Shown piece by piece: positions 13,179-18,752 of a DNA stretch of 18,752 bases. The notes under the pieces are model-generated. The model was not told the DNA's origin and searched no databases. It saw only the letters and a program-made list of their open reading frames with translations. Source of the DNA: SICV01 sp964372375. Lineage in GTDB: Archaea; Nanobdellota; Nanobdellia; Pacearchaeales; GW2011-AR1. Position 1 is the first letter of the stretch; every line of letters starts with the position of its first letter. The stretch is from the NCBI GenBank assembly GCA_964372375.1, contig CAYJQF010000011.1:1-18752 (forward strand). Reading direction: 5' to 3'. The position numbers and the translations under genes were made by a program.

Positions 13179-14102
13179 ATGACTGCCAAAGAACATACCA
13201 GAAGAAGATTTATTAAATCAAGCGCAGGATTAGTTGGGCTTGGATTAGCTGCCTGCCTAGCTTTTACAGCATGCAAGACTCTCCCTTCATCTCCCTGGAA
13301 ACCAAAATTTGAATGCAGATACCTGGAAGACAGAATGTCTGAAGTTAGATTAGTGTACCTACCTGAGATTCATATAGAGGGGTCCCAGGAAGCCGCTGCA
13401 GAATTCATAAGTGCCACTATTGGAGAAGAGCCAATTGACTTGCTGGCGTTAGAGGGGTTGTATGGGAAGATAGATACTAGAAGTATGGAGAAAATAGACC
13501 ATGCACTTAGCCATCGGCAACATACACGAGACTTCCTACCTGACTTAGAGCAAGAATTGAAAAGAAGCAAACTGCCTGTTGGTTTAAGGATAATGGTTGG
13601 CTTAGCGGGTCTGGCTCCAGATTGCTGCATCAATGACTGGACATACTCTCCTGGAAAGACATATGCAAAGAAATTTTTTGGCAAACTTCCTTTGTCCGGA
13701 TATGAAGACCCTGAAGTTCTAAAAGAAGAATGGGAAGTGATAAACTTAGATGCTGAGAACGCAGTATACGCTTATTATACTGAACACTTTAAAGGAAAAG
13801 ATGAAAAGGTTGACAAAATTCTTGAGGAAAGAATACACATTAGCAGATATTCTGCCAGTAGTGCAACTCTTAAAGAAAAATATGCTATCAATTCTAAGGA
13901 GACGCTTTATGAAATAGTAGAATCATACAACAAAAGAAGAAGCAAGATTGCCATTGACAAGACTTTGAACTACAGAAGCAGGGGAACAATCTGGATGGTT
14001 ATGGGAAGAGGGCACGAAAATGATATTATTGCAGAATGTGAGAAGAGAGGCATTTCATTGGCTATCCCTAAAGGCTTTCCCAATCTCAGGATGGTAAAGT
14101 AA
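13179..14102 (+). CDS. Tat-signal lipoprotein of the TraB/ChaN (EreA-like) superfamily
   Basis: A 307-residue protein. The N-terminus has a twin-arginine signal (RRRFIK at 8-13, hydrophobic SAGLVGLGLAACLAFTA) and a lipobox-like FTAC with Cys32, so it may be folded before export and then lipid-anchored. The mature domain carries the superfamily's spaced motifs: VYLPEIHIEGS with Glu63 and His65, DLLALEGLYG with Glu92, and IWMVMGRGHENDII with Gly276, Gly278 and His279. Known relatives include TraB and Tiki putative metalloproteases, haem-binding ChaN and erythromycin esterase; which activity applies cannot be said. Three further Cys (46, 149, 150) may form disulfides. TTTATTAAAT at 13148-13157 is 27 bases before the ATG, and the start at 13179 keeps the whole Tat signal. 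Confidence 0.72.
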   Translation: MTAKEHTRRRFIKSSAGLVGLGLAACLAFTACKTLPSSPWKPKFECRYLEDRMSEVRLVYLPEIHIEGSQEAAAEFISATIGEEPIDLLALEGLYGKIDTRSMEKIDHALSHRQHTRDFLPDLEQELKRSKLPVGLRIMVGLAGLAPDCCINDWTYSPGKTYAKKFFGKLPLSGYEDPEVLKEEWEVINLDAENAVYAYYTEHFKGKDEKVDKILEERIHISRYSASSATLKEKYAINSKETLYEIVESYNKRRSKIAIDKTLNYRSRGTIWMVMGRGHENDIIAECEKRGISLAIPKGFPNLRMVK

Positions 14103-14157
14103 TAGTAACGTCTACTCCTCGCAATCCTTAAATAGCTCTTTTTACTTTCTGCTGAGG

Positions 14158-17103
14158 ATGGTTTTTATCAAAAAACTGGTGATGCACGGCTTCAAGAGCT
14201 TTGCCAAGAAAACAGAGATTGTGTTTGATAAGGGCATCAATGTCATACTCGGGCCGAACGGCTCGGGAAAATCAAATATAAGTGATGCTTTATGTTTTGT
14301 TTTAGGGAGATTAAGCATTAAATCAATGCGGGCGGCGAAGGCGAAGAATTTGCTGTTCATGGGCTCTAAGTATCACAAACCGGCGAGAGAGGCGGTAGTT
14401 GAATTGGTATTTGATAATACCAATCGAGTGTTTGCCTTGGAGAGCGACGAGGTGACTATTAAGCGTGTGGTGCGATATACAGGCCAGGGCATCTACAAAA
14501 TTAATGGAGAAACCAAAACGCGATTAGAAGTAATTGAAATGCTTGCCCAGGCAGGCATTGACCCGTATGGCTTTAATCTTATTCTGCAGGGCCAAATACA
14601 GAGCATTGTAAAGATGCATCCTGAAGATAGACGGAAGATTATTGAGGAAGTTGCTGGTATCGCCATTTATGAATCGAGGAAAGAAAGAAGCCTGAAAGAG
14701 CTGGAAAAAACTGAAGAGCGATTGAAAGAAATCAATGCTATTTTGCGGGAGCGGACGGCATACTTAAAGAATTTAGATAAAGAACGAAGCCAGGCGCTTC
14801 GCTTCAAGGAGATTGAACTCATGATTAAGCGGCTCAAAGCTTCTTTACTAGGCAAAAGGGCGCATGAAAAACAGAAAGAATTAGAGACCTTACAAAAGTC
14901 TATTGAGGAAAAGCAGAGCCAGCGGGATGAGTTTAAGCAGCAAACACTCATTGCACAAGAAGAGATTGAACGTTTAGCTGAAACGATTGAGCAGATTACC
15001 AAACACATTCAGCAAGCTACCGGCCTTGAACAGGAAACCTTGCATAGTAGTATTGCTAACCTGCGAGCTGAATTGGAAGGTCTTAAAGTACGGAAAGAGA
15101 ACTATGAAAATAGAAAAGCAGAGGTTGAGCGTAGAATTGCTGAAATGCAACGCTCTATTCCGAACCTTGAATTAGAGATACAGGAATTGAAGCATGAATC
15201 TCCCTTGCTTGCTCAGAAAGCCCAGGAATTAAAAAAGAAAAAAGAGGAACTGGCTGCTTTAGAAGAAGAAAAGCGCTCTTCCCATGCGCACAAGGCAGAG
15301 CTGCAGAACGTCCGGGAGAAAATGAAAGACAAGGAACGACAGCTGGGAAGAGTGCAGGCTGAGTCAGAATCTCTCGTGAAACAATTGGAAGAATATGCTT
15401 CCGGATTGCAGTACAAACATGAGGAAGAATGCGAAAAAGTAGTGCATCAGATTCATAAGGAACTGACTGAAAAACGAAAAGAGCTGGAAAGTATAGCACA
15501 TGCTTTAGTCGGGCATGAGAAAGCGCTGTCGGTTGCTGAGGTTGAGATTTCCCAGGCTACTAAAATCAGTGAACAAGTTAGTACGCTTGATATCTGCCCG
15601 ATTTGCCAGAGCACGATTGATGAAGTGCATGTCCATAAAGTGCATGAAGCGCAACATTCACTAATTGAGCACGCAAAGAAACAGGTTGAACAGGCGCAGG
15701 CAGGGTTAGTTGAGAAAAGCACGCAGAGGAAACGGCTGATTGAAGCAATTAAAGCTCTTGAAATCAAGAGCTCACAGATAGAAGTTGAAAAAATAAGACA
15801 TACGATGCTGAAGGAACGTCATGAGGCGCTGAAACGACGAGTTGAAGAGGAAAAAACGCTGAAGCATGAACTCCGCGAATTAGAAGAGCGGAGAAAAATA
15901 GTGGAAGAAAAAACTTCGCAGACTTATTCACTAGAGGAAAAGTATGATTCGGTGCTTCTAGAAATAGAGGAGATTTCTTCACGCACCTCAGAAAACATTG
16001 ACACTTCCTTGCTGTACAAGGAGCGCGAGCTTGAACGGATACATGGTGCTATTAAAATAAATACCAAGGATCTGAAAGAGCTTGCTGGAACTATCCGCGA
16101 CCTGCAAGAGAACCGAGGGATAAAGCTAAAGAGCCTGGAAAGCAAGGAAACACAAGAGCAGGAGTTGCAAAAGAAGTTCAAGAAACTGTTTGATCAACGA
16201 GAAACAACGCAGCACACCATACAAGAAAAGAATCTTGCTTTGTCTGAGCTGACGACCCAGCTCAGGTCTTTGGAAGACCAGATTAACTATCTCAAAATAG
16301 GAAAGGCTAAACTCGATGCTGAAAAAGAGGCGGTAGATATGGAGTTGGCTGATTATGCCGGTCTTGAGTTAGTATCAGGTAGTGTCCAGGCGTTAGAAGA
16401 AAAACTGCAGAAGAACCAGCAAGCCTCGCAGGAAATTGGGAATATTAACCTAAGAGCTTTGGAAGTGTATGATGAAGTTAAGAAAGAGTATGATGTAGTA
16501 TTTGAGAAAGTACAGACTTTAGAAAGAGAAAAACAGGAAATTATGCTCATTATTACTGAAATCGATATGAAGAAAAAACGAAGCTTCATGAAAACCTTTA
16601 AAGCACTATCAGGCCTCTTTTCCAGAAACTTTGCAAAGCTCTATACGAAGGGAGTTGCCTTCTTAGAATTAGAAAATAAGGACGACCTTTTTGCAGGAGG
16701 AGTGAATATCATTGTGCGGCTGGCAAAAGGAAAGTATTTTGATGTCACCTCTTTGTCGGGCGGCGAACAGACATTAGTTGCACTGTCTTTGCTCTTTGCT
16801 ATCCAGGAGTATAAACCCTATCATTTTTATGTATTTGATGAAATTGATGCCGCCTTAGACAAGAGAAATTCAGAACGGCTTGCTGCTTTGCTTAATCAAT
16901 ACATGCAATCAGGCCAGTACTTAGTCATTACCCATAATGATGCCATCATAGTGAATGCGGAGGTCTTATATGGCATCAGTATGCATGAGGGCGTTTCTAA
17001 AATATTGAGCCTGCAGATTAAAGAAGTGCCTGAAGCTTTAAAAGAGCCCGTTCCTGCAACAACAAGTCAAACTCCAGACAAACCTGACGAAACAGAAAGT
17101 TAA
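14158..17103 (+). CDS. smc: SMC ATPase with a Rad50-like CxxC zinc hook instead of the hinge
   Basis: SMC proteins are long ATPases that organise and segregate chromosomes. This 981-residue protein has clear SMC heads: MHGFKSF (9-15), Walker A GPNGSGKSN (32-40), the LQGQIQSIV...EDRRKIIEEVAGI element from 143, signature LSGGEQTL (866-873) and Walker B FYVFDEIDAALD (890-901). Two long charged coiled coils (about 165-470 and 500-780) join them. Ordinary SMC proteins are about 1,150-1,200 residues and carry a globular hinge of some 150 residues in the middle. Here no hinge-like sequence is seen; the midpoint instead holds LDICPICQSTIDEVH with Cys480 and Cys483, the pattern of the Rad50 zinc hook. 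The short length fits this loss. No ScpA gene is adjacent. A CTTAAATA TATA box 27.5 bases upstream sets the start; the stop overlaps that of rnhB. Confidence 0.93.
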   Translation: MVFIKKLVMHGFKSFAKKTEIVFDKGINVILGPNGSGKSNISDALCFVLGRLSIKSMRAAKAKNLLFMGSKYHKPAREAVVELVFDNTNRVFALESDEVTIKRVVRYTGQGIYKINGETKTRLEVIEMLAQAGIDPYGFNLILQGQIQSIVKMHPEDRRKIIEEVAGIAIYESRKERSLKELEKTEERLKEINAILRERTAYLKNLDKERSQALRFKEIELMIKRLKASLLGKRAHEKQKELETLQKSIEEKQSQRDEFKQQTLIAQEEIERLAETIEQITKHIQQATGLEQETLHSSIANLRAELEGLKVRKENYENRKAEVERRIAEMQRSIPNLELEIQELKHESPLLAQKAQELKKKKEELAALEEEKRSSHAHKAELQNVREKMKDKERQLGRVQAESESLVKQLEEYASGLQYKHEEECEKVVHQIHKELTEKRKELESIAHALVGHEKALSVAEVEISQATKISEQVSTLDICPICQSTIDEVHVHKVHEAQHSLIEHAKKQVEQAQAGLVEKSTQRKRLIEAIKALEIKSSQIEVEKIRHTMLKERHEALKRRVEEEKTLKHELRELEERRKIVEEKTSQTYSLEEKYDSVLLEIEEISSRTSENIDTSLLYKERELERIHGAIKINTKDLKELAGTIRDLQENRGIKLKSLESKETQEQELQKKFKKLFDQRETTQHTIQEKNLALSELTTQLRSLEDQINYLKIGKAKLDAEKEAVDMELADYAGLELVSGSVQALEEKLQKNQQASQEIGNINLRALEVYDEVKKEYDVVFEKVQTLEREKQEIMLIITEIDMKKKRSFMKTFKALSGLFSRNFAKLYTKGVAFLELENKDDLFAGGVNIIVRLAKGKYFDVTSLSGGEQTLVALSLLFAIQEYKPYHFYVFDEIDAALDKRNSERLAALLNQYMQSGQYLVITHNDAIIVNAEVLYGISMHEGVSKILSLQIKEVPEALKEPVPATTSQTPDKPDETES

Positions 17104-17774
17104 AAGCCCTCCAGAGTAACTTGTCCTTGTTCGGGAAAAAGCGCCTTCCAGGTCGCCCAGGATTTTCTGAAAATGCCTGCCTTGCTGTATTTCTTTCCAT
17201 GCTTTTTTAGAAATTCTTTAGTTATTGGATCAGAAGGATAGCCTGAGCCAAAATCACCATATTCTTTCTTTAATGCAGCTATGCTTTCTTCCCGAGCACA
17301 CTTCGCCAGAATGGAAGCAGCAGAAACTGAAGGATGATTGGCATCTGCCTTATGCTCACAGCTAATATCACGGTCTTGATTTTTTAGATAACTAATAACT
17401 AAAGAGCGCCATTTATCAGTATTAACTGACGGACAATCAACTATTACCTTTACTGATTCCTTTACTCCTATAAGAAGCTCATTAATAATCTCTGCTGTCT
17501 TGAGCGCTTCTAGGGTATTCAGATTAATGCCTCCCTTTTCTACAGCATGATCTATCTCCCCAGGAGTTGCAGAGACAATCTTATATTTAACTGAAGTATC
17601 TTTAATGATGCCTGCCAGCTTTACTCTCTCTTGCTGCGTTAGTGTCTTAGAATCTGCCACGCCTTCTGCCTTCAATGCTTGTTCGTCTTTCTTTTTGAGC
17701 AGAACGCCTGAAAGGAACATATTTCCTATGAGAGGTCCACGACCTGCATCATCAATGCCGAGTATGAGTGTCAT
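17100..17774 (-). CDS. rnhB: Ribonuclease HII
   Basis: A 224-residue RNase HII, which cuts RNA in RNA-DNA hybrids and starts removal of single ribonucleotides from DNA. Motifs: GIDDAGRGPLIGNM (6-19), VADSKTL (39-45), VIVDCPSVN (110-118) with Asp113, KADANHPSVSAASILAK (142-158) with Asp144, and GSGYPSDP (176-183). The first motif usually reads D-E-A-G-R-G; here the catalytic Glu is replaced by Asp9, leaving Asp8-Asp9. It is the last gene of a coupled operon: its ATG overlaps the TGA of the NYN gene in ATGA. Its stop overlaps the convergent SMC stop in the four bases TTAA. Confidence 0.92.
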   Translation of the reverse strand: MTLILGIDDAGRGPLIGNMFLSGVLLKKKDEQALKAEGVADSKTLTQQERVKLAGIIKDTSVKYKIVSATPGEIDHAVEKGGINLNTLEALKTAEIINELLIGVKESVKVIVDCPSVNTDKWRSLVISYLKNQDRDISCEHKADANHPSVSAASILAKCAREESIAALKKEYGDFGSGYPSDPITKEFLKKHGKKYSKAGIFRKSWATWKALFPEQGQVTLEGF

Positions 17775-18364
17775 TTTAAAGCCTCCTTTAAAGCATCTTC
17801 AAAACAACTTTCATCTAATTTAACCCATCTTGAAGCAACATTTAGTAAGTGATTCGAGGTTGAGAATCTAGAATCTCTTACTCTATCAAAATAAGTATAT
17901 AATATTATCTCCATTCCCTTTTGTTTCATCCTTTCAATGACGGGAGCAAAATCAGAGTCAGAAGCAATTAAGATAATCTTTTTTATATTTGGATCGGTCT
18001 CTTTAATGTCATACATGTCTAATATAACCAACGCATCAACTCCTTTTTGATAATATTCAAAGCCTCCTTTTTCGTTTAATATTCTCTGGCATCTGCCTTC
18101 TCTAACTGTAATCCATTTCTTCTTCTTGAGCATTCTCATCATACTATTATAACGACTCATTAAGAAATTCTCTTGATTTGTTGGTCTTGGACTTTGATAG
18201 GGGGGAGCAGAGTAGATGAACAGGTGTTTAAGATTTAAATTTTCTTTTCTGCAGATATTCCTAAAGGTCTGTAGATATTTCTTGTCTTTTCCTGCTTTCT
18301 TTTGCAAATGTTTCTTTACTAAACCAAAAAAACCATCATCAACGAATACCAAGGTGTCTTCCAT
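17771..18364 (-). CDS. NYN-domain (LabA/DUF88-like) putative ribonuclease
   Basis: A 197-residue protein with the NYN/PIN-like fold, a family of metal-dependent RNases. Visible parts are LVFVDDGFFGLV (5-16) with Asp9 and Asp10, KGVDALVILDMYDI (107-120) with Asp110, and IILIASDSDFAPVIERMKQKGMEIILYTY (130-158) with Asp136 and Asp138; together these give the acidic cluster typical of the fold. The usual Asn after the first Asp (DxxN) is not conserved: the sequence is DDGFFG. The central part is strongly basic (MRMLKKKKWITVREGRCQR), consistent with nucleic acid binding. It starts on the ATG of TAATG, overlapping the stop of the 45-residue ORF, and ends in ATGA with rnhB, so all three should be translated from one message. 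Confidence 0.82.
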   Translation of the reverse strand: MEDTLVFVDDGFFGLVKKHLQKKAGKDKKYLQTFRNICRKENLNLKHLFIYSAPPYQSPRPTNQENFLMSRYNSMMRMLKKKKWITVREGRCQRILNEKGGFEYYQKGVDALVILDMYDIKETDPNIKKIILIASDSDFAPVIERMKQKGMEIILYTYFDRVRDSRFSTSNHLLNVASRWVKLDESCFEDALKEALK

Positions 18365-18501
18365 TATCTAACTTCTCCAAATTTGCTAAAAGAAACATAA
18401 TCATCCAGCAACCCTTGCGGATCACTGGGGCTCATACTCACAGCCATAAGGCTGCTCTTTCTTGCAGACACCTCCAATATATAAAGTTTACTCTTTTTCA
18501 T
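18364..18501 (-). CDS. 45-residue small protein, first in the NYN-rnhB operon
   Basis: A short gene on the minus strand from ATG 18501. The product begins MKKSKLYILEVSARKSSLM and ends DDYVSFSKFGEVR; it is soluble and basic at the N-terminus. I recognise no family. Support comes from coupling: its TAA stop shares its last A with the ATG of the NYN gene (TAATG), and a TATA-like TTTTTATAC on the minus strand near 18532-18540 is placed to give a leader of roughly nine bases. No other promoter is evident for the NYN and rnhB genes, so this ORF is probably the true start of the operon. It may be a small partner or regulator of the nuclease. Confidence 0.6.
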   Translation of the reverse strand: MKKSKLYILEVSARKSSLMAVSMSPSDPQGLLDDYVSFSKFGEVR

Positions 18502-18540
18502 CTTTTTACTTGTCTTTAAGAGAAGAAGATTGTATAAAAA

Positions 18541-18752
18541 CTATTCCTTTGCCAGCTCAAGAAATGCTTCCAAAGCTTCTGAAAGCTCTGAACAGCCGTC
18601 ATCTGAGGTGAAATGGCCTTTATTGTTTAAAATGAGTACTGTTGCTCCTAATTGCGTCTCGAATATCTTCTTATTCTCAATTACTTTCCCATAAGGCTCA
18701 TCTGATGAAAGTAAGACAATAAGTTTGCCTATGCTTTCCTTTATCTTAACAA
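18541..18752 (-). CDS. RBBP9/YdeN-like alpha/beta hydrolase, C-terminal part
   Basis: A 69-codon frame runs in from the right edge and stops at TAG. It matches the end of a small RBBP9-type serine hydrolase: GKLIVLLSSDEPYGKVIENKKIFETQLGATVLILNNKGHF, in which SSDEPY carries the catalytic Asp (residue 17 of the visible part) and GHF the catalytic His (residue 46), followed by a C-terminal helix (SELSEALEAFLELAKE). The nucleophile Ser and the N-terminus lie outside the window. Substrates of this family are poorly known. The TATA element of the downstream operon overlaps its stop codon. Confidence 0.75.
   Translation of the reverse strand, partial: VKIKESIGKLIVLLSSDEPYGKVIENKKIFETQLGATVLILNNKGHFTSDDGCSELSEALEAFLELAKE

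Noticed and set aside
14667..16589. Several Ser/Cys-rich minus-strand frames inside the SMC gene
   Set aside because: They mirror the coiled-coil codons (Glu/Lys/Leu on one strand give Phe/Ser/Cys on the other) and have no starts or promoters.
253..17103. General reassignment of TAG to an amino acid, as an explanation of the double-amber gene
   Set aside because: Genes ending at 935, 2006, 7947, 8043, 8919 and 18541 use TAG as their apparent stop, two of them backed by a second stop within one or two codons, and the long genes such as the SMC gene contain no in-frame TAG.

Overview
The window looks like a chromosomal segment of an archaeon, most likely a small-genome DPANN lineage (Woesearchaeota/Pacearchaeota-like). 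That placement is my inference from gene content and promoter style; no rRNA is present to confirm it. Almost every reliable start codon has an AT-rich TATA element centred about 24-28 bases upstream and no Shine-Dalgarno sequence, the signature of leaderless archaeal transcription. I used this spacing to choose starts. There are no rRNAs, tRNAs, CRISPR arrays or mobile elements.

Layout. 1-663 (minus): a YjbQ-type gene followed one base later by a 3-methyladenine DNA glycosylase cut by the left edge. 738-1362 (plus): a two-helix membrane protein followed by a DUF1761 membrane gene whose frame is interrupted by two amber codons. 1407-2006: a membrane-anchored coiled-coil protein. 2007-2309 (minus): an O6-alkylguanine methyltransferase. 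2361-3835 (plus): two small orphan ORFs and the tRNA hydroxylase TrhO. 3787-4678: a DUF192 exported protein divergent from a membrane thioredoxin-like protein. 4705-5502 (minus): a MutY-like adenine glycosylase without an iron-sulfur cluster. 5564-7446: an orphan gene divergent from a cysteine desulfurase. 7513-8919 (plus): a lipoprotein, a 21-residue Arg/Lys-rich microprotein and a secreted PepSY-like protein. 9094-10999: a 354-residue orphan and an endonuclease IV driven from one shared symmetric TATA box. 11036-11738 (minus): a ribbon-helix-helix protein and an unknown partner with a tandem-repeat operator. 11855-13093: a probable S-layer-type surface protein, the one gene with a short leader. 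13179-14102: a Tat-type lipoprotein of the TraB/ChaN fold. 14158-17103: an SMC ATPase carrying a Rad50-like CxxC zinc hook in place of the hinge. 17100-18501 (minus): a translationally coupled trio of a 45-residue ORF, a NYN-domain nuclease and RNase HII. 18541-18752 (minus): the end of an RBBP9-like hydrolase.

Two themes stand out. First, genome maintenance: alkyl-base glycosylase, O6-methylguanine transferase, MutY, endonuclease IV, RNase HII and SMC lie within 19 kb, in separate transcription units. Second, the cell envelope: several small secreted or membrane-anchored proteins, including thiol-redox, Tat and S-layer candidates. The most unusual items are the zinc-hook SMC, the double-amber DUF1761 gene, the basic microprotein and the RHH operator.
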